NCBI GenBank assembly: GCA_937864265.1
Contig: CALMIR010000139.1
Location: forward strand, 1-64,000
Direction: 5' to 3'
DNA: 64,000 bases
Source: an uncultured Saprospirales bacterium
GTDB taxonomy: Bacteria > Bacteroidota > Bacteroidia > Chitinophagales > Saprospiraceae
Position 1 is the stretch's first letter. Every line of letters begins with the position of its first letter. Positions 24,067 to 33,913 of the stretch are shown one piece after another. The notes beneath the pieces are model-generated. The model saw nothing but the letters and a program-made list of their open reading frames with translations. It was not told the DNA's origin and made no database searches. Made by a program: the position numbers and the translations under genes.

Positions 24067-26181
24067 TCAACGCACAACAAATCCATTGCCCCAACCGGGC
24101 TGCGGGCTGACAAAACCCAATTCGCCCTTTTCATTCTCTGCCATCAGGATCATGCCCTCAGAAAGGATGCCGCGCAATTCGCGGGGCGCCAAATTAGCAA
24201 CCAATACCACTTGCTGACCAACCACGCTTTCAGGTTCAAAATACTCCGCTATGCCTGAAACCACGGTGCGCTGTTCTATTCCCAGATCGATGCGCAGTTT
24301 GAGCAACTTTTTGGCTTTGGCCACTTTTTCTGCTTCAATAATGGTGCCGGTACGCAAATCCAATTTGCTGAAGTCGTCGAATTCGATCGGTGCTTTCATG
24401 GGTTCGCGTTCTTTTTGCTTTTCTCCCTCCAAAATCGCTTGTAATTTTTCTTTCTGTCGATTGACGATTTGCAGGCGGCTATCGTCTTTCCGGTCGTTTA
24501 TTTTGGCAAATAGAATAGCAGGTTGCCCGATTTGATGCCCGGCATTGAGTAAAGGCATTCCTTCGCGAAAGGAATCGATGCTTTGTTCCAAATCGCCGCA
24601 CTTTGACGGAGAAAGTCCTAAAAGCTGCCGAACCTTGGGGGCCGTGAAAGGGATAAAAGGCTCACAGAGCAAACTGAGCAAAGTGGTAATTTGCAAACAA
24701 ACAAACAAACAATCTTTGATGCGCGGATCGCTCGGATCGACTTTGTACAAGGCCCAAGGGGCGGCATCTTGCAAATAGGTATTGCCCCATGATGAAATTT
24801 CCATAAAAGTTTGGGCTGCCGATTTGGCGCTAAACGCCTCCATCTCCTCTTGCCAGCGGAGCAACAGAGCAAATACGGGGTTTAATACCTCTTCCAAATC
24901 GAGATTGGAATCGGGCACTTTACCCTGAAGATAATTATTGGTCAATACGACCACGCGGTTGACGAAATTACCGAGGTTATCTGCGAGTTCTTTGTCGTGA
25001 AAATCAACAAATTCATCCCATTTGAAATCGGCGTCCTTGTTTTCCGGGCTGTTGCGGATAAGGGCATAGCGAAGCGCATCCTCTTTGTTGGGAAAATCGC
25101 GGAAGGCTTCCAGGTACTCGTGCTGCTCAATACCCCAGCCCCTGGATTTTGAAAATTTTTGCCCCTCAAAATTCAAAAATTGATTGGCGGGGACATTGAC
25201 AGGCAGGTTGAAATCACCATAAGCTTTGAGCATGGCCGGAAAAATGACACAGTGAAAAACGATGTTGTCTTTTCCGATGAAATGAATCAATTCGACATCC
25301 TCGCCTTTCCAGTAACTTTCCCAGTCTTGGCCATTTTCCAAAGCCCACTGCCGGGCAGAGGAGATGTAACCAATAGGCGCATCAAACCACACGTAGAGTA
25401 CTTTTCCTTTGCCTTCTTCCAGCGGTACCGGAATGCCCCAGTCCAAGTCGCGCGTGATCGAGCGGGGTTGCAGGCCATTATCCAACCAGGATAGGCATTG
25501 CCCCACTACGTGCTTGCGCCAGGTTTTTGGGTCGTGGTGCTGTTTACCATCCAATATGCCCTTTTCAATCCATTCCCGCAGCCATTTTTCGTGCTTATCC
25601 AGTTTGAAATACCAGTGTTTGGTCGTTTTCAGGATGGGCGCTTTACCGCTGAGGGTCGATTTTGGGTTGATCAGCTCCAGGGGCGATAGGTCGGAGCCGC
25701 AATTTTCGCATTGGTCGCCATAGGCTTCTTCGTGACCACAACGCGGGCAAGTGCCGATGATGTAGCGATCGGCCAAAAACTGGTCGTATGCTTCATCGTA
25801 GTATTGTTCGATCAGTTGTTCTTCAAATTCATCCCCTTTTTCGTACAGGCGCAGAAAAAAATCCTGGGAAGTTTCATGGTGCAGGGCTTCGCTGGTTCGA
25901 TGGTAGTAATCGAAGGCAATACCCAGTTGCTGAAAGGTATTTTTATTGAGGTTGTGGTATTTATCGATGATCTCTCGGGGAGAAATGCCCTCTTTTTTGG
26001 CGCGGATGGTAATGGCTGCTCCGTGTTCGTCCGAACCACATACCCATAAAACATCTTTGCCCGACAATCGCAAATAGCGCACATACACGTCGGCGGGTAA
26101 ATAAGCACCGGCCAAATGTCCGAGGTGTAGCGGCCCATTGGCATAGGGCAATGCAGAAGTAACGAGGTATTTCTTAGTCAT
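24067..26181 (-). CDS. metG: Methionyl-tRNA synthetase with C-terminal tRNA-binding domain
   Basis: 704 aa. Charges tRNA-Met in the cytoplasm. The Rossmann catalytic domain starts with ALPYANGPLHLGHLAGAY (the HIGH motif) and contains the zinc-binding CPRCGHEEAYGDQCENCG; the KMSKS loop is KFSKS. A helical anticodon-binding domain follows. The last 110 residues (DFSKLDLRTGTIIEAEKV onward) are the OB-fold tRNA-binding domain that dimerises the protein. It is tail-to-tail with mnmH, only 13 bases apart. A small membrane-protein gene lies 64 bases upstream in the same direction. Confidence 0.97.
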   Translation of the reverse strand: MTKKYLVTSALPYANGPLHLGHLAGAYLPADVYVRYLRLSGKDVLWVCGSDEHGAAITIRAKKEGISPREIIDKYHNLNKNTFQQLGIAFDYYHRTSEALHHETSQDFFLRLYEKGDEFEEQLIEQYYDEAYDQFLADRYIIGTCPRCGHEEAYGDQCENCGSDLSPLELINPKSTLSGKAPILKTTKHWYFKLDKHEKWLREWIEKGILDGKQHHDPKTWRKHVVGQCLSWLDNGLQPRSITRDLDWGIPVPLEEGKGKVLYVWFDAPIGYISSARQWALENGQDWESYWKGEDVELIHFIGKDNIVFHCVIFPAMLKAYGDFNLPVNVPANQFLNFEGQKFSKSRGWGIEQHEYLEAFRDFPNKEDALRYALIRNSPENKDADFKWDEFVDFHDKELADNLGNFVNRVVVLTNNYLQGKVPDSNLDLEEVLNPVFALLLRWQEEMEAFSAKSAAQTFMEISSWGNTYLQDAAPWALYKVDPSDPRIKDCLFVCLQITTLLSLLCEPFIPFTAPKVRQLLGLSPSKCGDLEQSIDSFREGMPLLNAGHQIGQPAILFAKINDRKDDSRLQIVNRQKEKLQAILEGEKQKEREPMKAPIEFDDFSKLDLRTGTIIEAEKVAKAKKLLKLRIDLGIEQRTVVSGIAEYFEPESVVGQQVVLVANLAPRELRGILSEGMILMAENEKGELGFVSPQPGWGNGFVVR

Positions 26182-26245
26182 GCTTTTTGTTTAGTCGCTG
26201 CGAAAATAATATAAAATACAGGTGAAGGGGGAAAAGTTCCAGGAA

Positions 26246-26638
26246 TTAATGAAAAGCTTTGAGCCACTCCAAAACAGCCAAAACGCTCACAACTACTATT
26301 TCCATTCCAAAATACAATAAGCCCCAAACGCTCAAATCGTCCCAATGGATGAAGACCAAGCACAAGGTGAGGCAACAGTACAAAAGGTTAACCGCTGCGA
26401 TCCCTTTCAGAAAATTGCGCCAAGATGCTTTTACATACAAAAAACAGAGCAAGGAGTAAATGAAAAATATCAGTGCTAATGAAGCTAGAAAGTAAAGCAC
26501 GGTTACTGGCATGCCAAAGACCGCTTCAAAGCGAACTAAAACAAAACCGAGCATACAGGCTGAAAGCAAGGCACCCAGACTATCGATCAAAAAAACTGAG
26601 CTGGGTTTAAGTTTGAAAAACAAGGACGTTAGCCGCAT
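26246..26638 (-). CDS. Small four-helix membrane protein of unknown function
   Basis: 130 aa, with about four membrane segments (for example SSVFLIDSLGALLSACMLGFV, VLYFLASLALIFFIYSLLCF, and a C-terminal EIVVVSVLAVLEWL). No catalytic motif is seen. Similar small membrane proteins are common in Bacteroidota. It is oriented with metG, 64 bases upstream of it, and is divergent from katG. Confidence 0.65.
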   Translation of the reverse strand: MRLTSLFFKLKPSSVFLIDSLGALLSACMLGFVLVRFEAVFGMPVTVLYFLASLALIFFIYSLLCFLYVKASWRNFLKGIAAVNLLYCCLTLCLVFIHWDDLSVWGLLYFGMEIVVVSVLAVLEWLKAFH

Positions 26639-26706
26639 AATTCTTCAGGCTTTATAGGCGTGAACCCCTTTATTGAATTGATGAAATATAAAGAAAGACT
26701 TGTTAC

Positions 26707-26723
26707 TATTGACGCTGTCAATA
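26707..26723. promoter_or_regulatory. Palindrome upstream of katG, candidate operator
   Basis: TATTGAC-GCT-GTCAATA, seven-base perfect arms and a three-base centre, lies 94 bases before the katG start in the divergent region shared with the small membrane protein. A redox regulator site is plausible, but the sequence does not match a PerR or OxyR consensus closely. Confidence 0.45.
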
Positions 26724-26781
26724 CATCTATTAAATAATTCAATGAACAGCGTGGTGAAATTACCCTTAATTTTACCACTAG

Positions 26782-29070
<2,289 letters not shown>

Positions 29071-29094
29071 TCTTACAATACAGAACGAAGTTAT

Positions 29095-29141
29095 GTTCCA
29101 GGTTTCTGGCTCTAAAGATTTGGTAGCCAGAAACTTGGAAC
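29095..29141 (+). terminator. Hairpin after katG
   Basis: 17-bp arms (GTTCCAGGTTTCTGGCT and its near complement) with one wobble pair and a 13-base loop, 24 bases after the katG stop. It is followed by an A-rich stretch rather than T, so termination may need a factor, or it may protect the 3' end. Confidence 0.5.
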
Positions 29142-29362
29142 TTAGAATTAAAGAAAAAAATCACATCCTTTTAGTTCCTTTTACCCTCCCTGCCTTTCCT
29201 CTATAACACCATTTGGATGACGCTCCTGTAAAAGGTATTGCTTACCGATCCTGCATGAAGTTGTGGGCAAAAAATCATTGCCCGATTCATCAAAGTCCTC
29301 ACAATTGCAGCGTAAGGACAAATCGGGCAATTAATTTTTCCGCGTTACTGAAAAGCAATACC

Positions 29363-29386
29363 TAAATTTGTCGTATTCCAGAATAC
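29363..29386 (+). promoter_or_regulatory. -7 element followed by a palindromic operator-like site
   Basis: TAAATTTG at 29363-29370 fits TAnnTTTG. Immediately downstream GTATTC-CA-GAATAC (29373-29386) is a perfect six-base palindrome placed where transcription would start, about 35 bases before the DUF1295 gene. The -33 element is poor. Repressor control is inferred from the position. Confidence 0.45.
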
Positions 29387-29420
29387 TCGTCTGGAAATTC
29401 ACGATAATCGAATTGTCATC

Positions 29421-30392
29421 ATGCTTAGAACCATTCTTTTTCTGATTTTTACCTTGATATTGGTGCCGATTTTTGCCTTTTATTTGGCAGAACCGCTTAG
29501 CGAACTGCAACAGCAAGTATTGCGACAATTAGGATTGATTTACCTCGGAACAGCACTTACCTGTTTTTTGATCAGCGAATGGAGCAAAAATTATAGCCAG
29601 GTGGATAAAATTTGGAGCTTGATCCCGCTGGTGTATGTCTGGTTGGTGGCTTATGAAAGCCAATGGAATGATCGCATCACACTGATGGCGATTTTGGTCA
29701 GTATTTGGGGCATCCGATTGACCTTTAATTTTGCCCGAAGAGGGGGGTATTCCTGGCGCTTTTGGGAAGGGGAGGAGGATTATCGCTGGGCCGTATTGCG
29801 TGCCAAGCCCATGTTCGACAAACCCTGGAAATGGAGTCTATTCAATTTCGGCTTTATTTCGCTGTACCAAAACGGGCTTATCCTGCTTTTTACCCTACCT
29901 GCCGTGATGGCGCTGAATGGCGTGGATGTTCCCCTGGGCTGGGTCGATATTTTATTGATTGTCGTTTTTATCACCTTTGTGATGGTAGAAACCATAGCCG
30001 ACCAGCAGCAATGGAACTATCAGCAGGAAAAATACCGCCGAATTCAGGCTGCTGAGCCATTAACGCCTCCCTACGACAAGGGCTTTACCCATACCGGGCT
30101 TTGGGCTTATGCCCGGCATCCCAATTATGCCGCTGAACAGGGCATTTGGCTGGTGTTTTATGGGTTTAGTGTGGTGGCTACTGGACTATGGGTCAACTGG
30201 TCTATTGTTGGTGCTTTATTGTTGTTGCTGCTTTTTAAAGGTAGCTCTGATTTCAGCGAATCCATTTCCGCTGCAAAATATCCTGACTATGCTGCTTACC
30301 AGTCTAAAGTGACGCGATTTGTACCCGGGCTAGGTGGTTTTTTAAAAAAAGGGCTGGTCAATAAAACCGACAAGGCTTCCCAATCCGTATAG
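29421..30392 (+). CDS. DUF1295 family membrane protein (steroid 5-alpha-reductase-like)
   Basis: 323 aa with about seven membrane segments. The C-terminal signature WAYARHPNYAAEQGIWLVFY matches the DUF1295/isoprenylcysteine methyltransferase-steroid reductase superfamily, whose members act on membrane lipids. The central region has EDYRWAVLRAKPMFDKPWKW and VETIADQQQWNYQQEKY, typical of DUF1295. The substrate is unknown. It is preceded by a promoter-like element and a structured non-coding region and is followed 44 bases later by a His-rich protein gene. Confidence 0.9.
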   Translation: MLRTILFLIFTLILVPIFAFYLAEPLSELQQQVLRQLGLIYLGTALTCFLISEWSKNYSQVDKIWSLIPLVYVWLVAYESQWNDRITLMAILVSIWGIRLTFNFARRGGYSWRFWEGEEDYRWAVLRAKPMFDKPWKWSLFNFGFISLYQNGLILLFTLPAVMALNGVDVPLGWVDILLIVVFITFVMVETIADQQQWNYQQEKYRRIQAAEPLTPPYDKGFTHTGLWAYARHPNYAAEQGIWLVFYGFSVVATGLWVNWSIVGALLLLLLFKGSSDFSESISAAKYPDYAAYQSKVTRFVPGLGGFLKKGLVNKTDKASQSV

Positions 30393-30436
30393 TTTATAAA
30401 ACATGCTTCATTATGCATGCTAAACCGCAGTAAGAC

Positions 30437-30814
30437 ATGCGCCGTAACCATTACAAACACCTGATCCTATTTGCCCTTTGCGGTTTTGCGCTGCTGAGGC
30501 TACCTGGTGTGGGTGAATGGGCGCATACGCTGAGCCATTGGATATTTGGGGGGCATCACCACCATTTTGAAAACCATGCGGAGGAAAGCGACCACCATCA
30601 TCAATTGTTGGGGCTGGTTTTTTCAACCATAACAAATCCGGTTGAGGCTGGGCCTATGCCATTTCCAACGACCCCGATGAATCCAGTATTTGTGACCTTA
30701 ATAATCCACAATTTTCCCATATTTGTTATCCCAACACGTTTAGTTAAAGTGCCTGCGTATATGCGCTATATGCCGCAGGCACTTTTTTTTGATATTTTCT
30801 TGCCGCCTGGATAG
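30437..30814 (+). CDS. Small His-rich membrane-anchored protein
   Basis: 125 aa. An N-terminal hydrophobic segment (LILFALCGFALLRL) is followed by a metal-binding-looking stretch, GGHHHHFENHAEESDHHHQ at about residues 38-56, then a hydrophobic C-terminal half. It has no recognised domain. The His clusters and the position upstream of a TonB receptor, 176 bases away on the same strand, suggest metal binding, perhaps zinc, copper or nickel. This is inference. Confidence 0.6.
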   Translation: MRRNHYKHLILFALCGFALLRLPGVGEWAHTLSHWIFGGHHHHFENHAEESDHHHQLLGLVFSTITNPVEAGPMPFPTTPMNPVFVTLIIHNFPIFVIPTRLVKVPAYMRYMPQALFFDIFLPPG

Positions 30815-30990
30815 TGCCCTTATCTATTCTAACTTCAAATCATATCTGCTTTTAGCCTGCTCGACCCCTGTGCTGCCGCTATTCTTATTCCAATGAATAA
30901 GCTGTGCAGTGCAGTGCGTGGCTGAATGCGGAAAAATTGCGCCAAATTTTCTTATCGGAAAAGCAAGAATCGCTTTTTCTTAAAATCAGT

Positions 30991-33225
30991 ATGATGAAAA
31001 ATATGATATCCATCCTGTTTATGATGGGGCTATATGCTGCTGTCCAAGGCCAAACCATCCAAGGTAAAGTAATGGATGAAATGGGGACGCCGCTCCAAGA
31101 TGTATTTATTTACAAAAATAAAGGGACTCATCATGTTCACAGCAATGAACTGGGGCTTTTCGAGATGAACGGTCTGATGAATGGGGACACCTTGTTTTTT
31201 TCCTCACTGGGTTTTGAAACTAAATCCCACCTGATTTCCCAGGAAGATTTTTCCAAAGTATTAAAAATAAGCCTTCAAGCTATGACCTTTTCTTTGGATC
31301 AAGTACTTGTTTCCAATGACTTGAAAGCTGTAAATCAAATTTCTAAAATAGATTTGGAAACCAATCCGGTCAATTCTTCTCAGGAAATGCTCCGTCGGGT
31401 GCCAGGTCTGTTTATTGGTCAACATGCAGGAGGGGGCAAAGCAGAGCAGCTTTTTTTGCGCGGCTTTGATATAGACCACGGTACAGACGTGTCTATTAGT
31501 GTGGATGGTATGCCCGTTAATATGGTTTCCCATGCACATGGACAGGGCTATGCCGATTTGCACTTTTTGATACCCGAAACCATTGAGCGGCTGGATTTTG
31601 GAAAAGGGCCGTATTACGCCCAGCAAGGCAATTTTACCACTGCCGGCTATGTGAACTTCCATACCAAGGAACAATTGGATAACAGCAGTGTGGCGATGGA
31701 GTACGGCAGCTTCAACACTTTCAGAACGGTGGCCTTGTTTGACCTTTTGCCTGGAGCAGAAAACCAACACGCTTACATCGCAGGAGAATATTTGATAACG
31801 GATGGCCCATTTGAATCTTCCCAGCATTTTAACCGCACGAATCTCTTGGGTAGGTATTCGGTTAATTTACCCAACAATGACCGCTTGAGCCTTTTATTTA
31901 GCCATTTCAGCAGCAAATGGGATGCTTCCGGCCAAATCCCACAACGCGAGGTGGACAACGGCAATATCAGCCGATTTGGTGCTATAGATGATACAGAAGG
32001 CGGCAATACCGGGCGAACCAATATTGCATTATACCATACCAAGGCATTGGATCAGCATACTTTCGTAAAAAGCCGGGCTTATTTCTCGAAATACGACTTT
32101 GAGCTGTTTTCCAATTTTACTTTTTTCCTGGAAGATCCTGTTAATGGCGACCAAATCAAGCAAAAGGAAAACCGCAACATCATCGGAATGGAAAGTGTGT
32201 TGCACGAGCGGTTGAGGGTTGGTTTTGCGGAAAGCGTCCACCTACAGGCGGGCCTTGGTTTGCGTTATGACGAAGTACTGAACAACGAACTTTCCCGTAC
32301 CCTCAATCGGAGAACCACCTTGAGCCATTTGGCCTTGGGCGATGTTTTTGAAACCAATGCCTACGCTTTTTTGAATCTGGATGTGGACTTTGGCAATTGG
32401 TTGATCAACCCGGCCATACGACTAGATTATTTCAATTTTGATTATGTGGATCAGTTGCAAACCCTGTACAATACCCAATCAGAGCGCAAGCTTTTTGCTT
32501 CGCCCAAACTCAATGTGATTTACAATTCCAGTCCAAACTGGCAATTATACCTCAAAACAGGCATTGGCTTTCACTCCAACGATGCTCGTGTAGTTGTGGC
32601 TCAAAAGGGGGAAGAAATCTTGCCTGCTGCTTATGGAGCAGATTTGGGAAGCATCTGGAAGCCTAGCAGGCGGTTTTGGATCAATACGGCATTGTGGTAT
32701 TTGTTTCTGGATCAGGAGTTTGTTTATGTCGGCGATGCGGGCGTAGTAGAACCCAGTGGCCGCTCCAGGCGCTTGGGCGCTGACGTGGGCTTGCGCTATC
32801 AAGCCACCGACTGGTTGTTTTTTGATGCCGATGTCAATTATACTTTGGGCCGTGCAGTGGACGAACCGGAAGGCCTCGACTTGATCCCATTGGCTCCCGA
32901 TTTGACGGCTACTGGGGGGATTGCCGTTAAACATCCTTCTGGTTTTTCCGGGGGGCTTCGCGCGCGCTATTTAAAAGACCGACCCGCCAATGAAGACAAT
33001 AGTATAGTGGCTGCTGGCTATACGGTATTGGACATGAATCTCAATTATTCCTGGAAACGTCTGGGTTTGGGTATCGTGATCGATAATGTATTGGACACGG
33101 AATGGAACGAAACCCAATTTGCCACGGAATCGCGCCTGCAAAATGAAGCAGAGCCAGTGGAGGAAATTCATTTTACACCCGGTACGCCTTTTTTTGTCAA
33201 GGGCAGGATTACTTACCTGTTTTAG
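30991..33225 (+). CDS. TonB-dependent receptor with N-terminal carboxypeptidase-like domain
   Basis: 744 aa from the ATG at 30991; the signal peptide (MISILFMMGLYAAVQGQ) follows directly, and a longer reading frame would bury it. Residues 22-100 are a CarboxypepD_reg-like domain (GKVMDEMGTPLQDVFIYKNK). The plug has MLRRVPGLFIGQHAGGGK and IDHGTDVSISVDGMPVN with SHAHGQGYADLHFLIPE; a 22-strand barrel ends in the usual aromatic terminus GRITYLF. It imports an unknown ligand across the outer membrane. The upstream His-rich gene and the His residues in the plug hint at a metal or metal chelate. Confidence 0.92.
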   Translation: MMKNMISILFMMGLYAAVQGQTIQGKVMDEMGTPLQDVFIYKNKGTHHVHSNELGLFEMNGLMNGDTLFFSSLGFETKSHLISQEDFSKVLKISLQAMTFSLDQVLVSNDLKAVNQISKIDLETNPVNSSQEMLRRVPGLFIGQHAGGGKAEQLFLRGFDIDHGTDVSISVDGMPVNMVSHAHGQGYADLHFLIPETIERLDFGKGPYYAQQGNFTTAGYVNFHTKEQLDNSSVAMEYGSFNTFRTVALFDLLPGAENQHAYIAGEYLITDGPFESSQHFNRTNLLGRYSVNLPNNDRLSLLFSHFSSKWDASGQIPQREVDNGNISRFGAIDDTEGGNTGRTNIALYHTKALDQHTFVKSRAYFSKYDFELFSNFTFFLEDPVNGDQIKQKENRNIIGMESVLHERLRVGFAESVHLQAGLGLRYDEVLNNELSRTLNRRTTLSHLALGDVFETNAYAFLNLDVDFGNWLINPAIRLDYFNFDYVDQLQTLYNTQSERKLFASPKLNVIYNSSPNWQLYLKTGIGFHSNDARVVVAQKGEEILPAAYGADLGSIWKPSRRFWINTALWYLFLDQEFVYVGDAGVVEPSGRSRRLGADVGLRYQATDWLFFDADVNYTLGRAVDEPEGLDLIPLAPDLTATGGIAVKHPSGFSGGLRARYLKDRPANEDNSIVAAGYTVLDMNLNYSWKRLGLGIVIDNVLDTEWNETQFATESRLQNEAEPVEEIHFTPGTPFFVKGRITYLF

Positions 33226-33234
33226 TAGAAAAGC

Positions 33235-33273
33235 TGAAGAACCCGGCTACTTGTATCTAAGCCGGGTTCTTCA
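33235..33273. terminator. Bidirectional terminator between convergent genes
   Basis: A perfect 14-bp inverted repeat, 33235-33248 (TGAAGAACCCGGCT) and 33260-33273, with an 11-base loop, lies between the stops of the TonB receptor and the PepSY gene. A T-rich run is present downstream on the plus strand. Confidence 0.8.
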
Positions 33274-33279
33274 AGCCCT

Positions 33280-33846
33280 TTAACTTCCTTGTCTTATTTT
33301 TCTCATCCATTTAGGGCCGTACCACAACCAAAATCCGGTAAGAGAAAAAGTAAGCAGCGAAAGCCCCATCAGGCTAGTGTAAATGAGCTTGATGTACCCT
33401 TTTCCTATTTGAAAGTAGGCATCTACGATACTCCCATCGTGTACTTGCTCCAGCCAGTCTGATCTCCTCCTGTTGAGCCCTAGTACAGTGCCGGTTTTTC
33501 CATCCACTTGAACTTCCCAATAGCCGTGTGCATAAAGGAACTTGGCACTTCCTTTATCCTTTCGGATGTCAATGCGATTCAGGCTTAGATCGGTAGGTTG
33601 ACCCAGCTTCTCCAATATCGCTCGATCGGCAATCTGGTTCAAGGAATCCAAAGGCAACCACTGACTCAGATCAGAAGATGTGCCTTTTTGCGTATCCGGC
33701 AGCAGGTAGCCACTACTGTGTTTTTTCCACCCCAGCAAAATTCCTGTAAGGGCAATGACAAGAAACAATGCAAAGAGGAAGATACCCAACGAGCGGTGTA
33801 TTTTACGGACTAAGCGCAGCAAATTGGTGTGTTGTTTCCTGTCCAT
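33280..33846 (-). CDS. PepSY-associated membrane protein
   Basis: 188 aa. N-terminal helix VRKIHRSLGIFLFALFLVIALTGILLGWKK and C-terminal helix LIYTSLMGLSLLTFSLTGFWLWYG flank a periplasmic PepSY-like domain (WEVQVDGKTGTVLGLNRRRSDW). Such proteins accompany siderophore and heme TonB receptors and may pass electrons or release the metal. It lies 67 bases downstream of a TonB receptor gene in the same direction, with a hairpin in between. Confidence 0.85.
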   Translation of the reverse strand: MDRKQHTNLLRLVRKIHRSLGIFLFALFLVIALTGILLGWKKHSSGYLLPDTQKGTSSDLSQWLPLDSLNQIADRAILEKLGQPTDLSLNRIDIRKDKGSAKFLYAHGYWEVQVDGKTGTVLGLNRRRSDWLEQVHDGSIVDAYFQIGKGYIKLIYTSLMGLSLLTFSLTGFWLWYGPKWMRKIRQGS

Positions 33847-33857
33847 ATGTTACAAAT

Positions 33858-33899
33858 TGAGGCTATTAAATACTTTTTTAAAAACATTCAATAGCCTCA
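33858..33899 (-). terminator. Intercistronic hairpin between TonB receptor and PepSY gene
   Basis: TGAGGCTATT at 33858-33867 pairs perfectly with 33890-33899 around a 22-base AT-rich loop. It lies between two genes read leftwards and could reduce PepSY expression relative to the receptor or stabilise the upstream message. Confidence 0.5.
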
Positions 33900-33913
33900 T
33901 AAACAACAAGTTA

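Larger units (their letters stand above)
29071..29420. other. 350-base non-coding region after katG with three hairpin systems
   Basis: No gene is seen. 29095-29111 and 29125-29141 form a 17-bp inverted repeat with one G-U wobble; this is probably the katG transcript end, although no U tract follows. Further on, 29233-29243 pairs with 29353-29363 (AGGTATTGCTT), and nested inside it 29277-29287 pairs with 29321-29331 (ATTGCCCGATT), with partly matched flanks that extend the inner stem to about 23 positions. A promoter element and an operator-like palindrome follow at 29363-29386. Confidence 0.7.
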
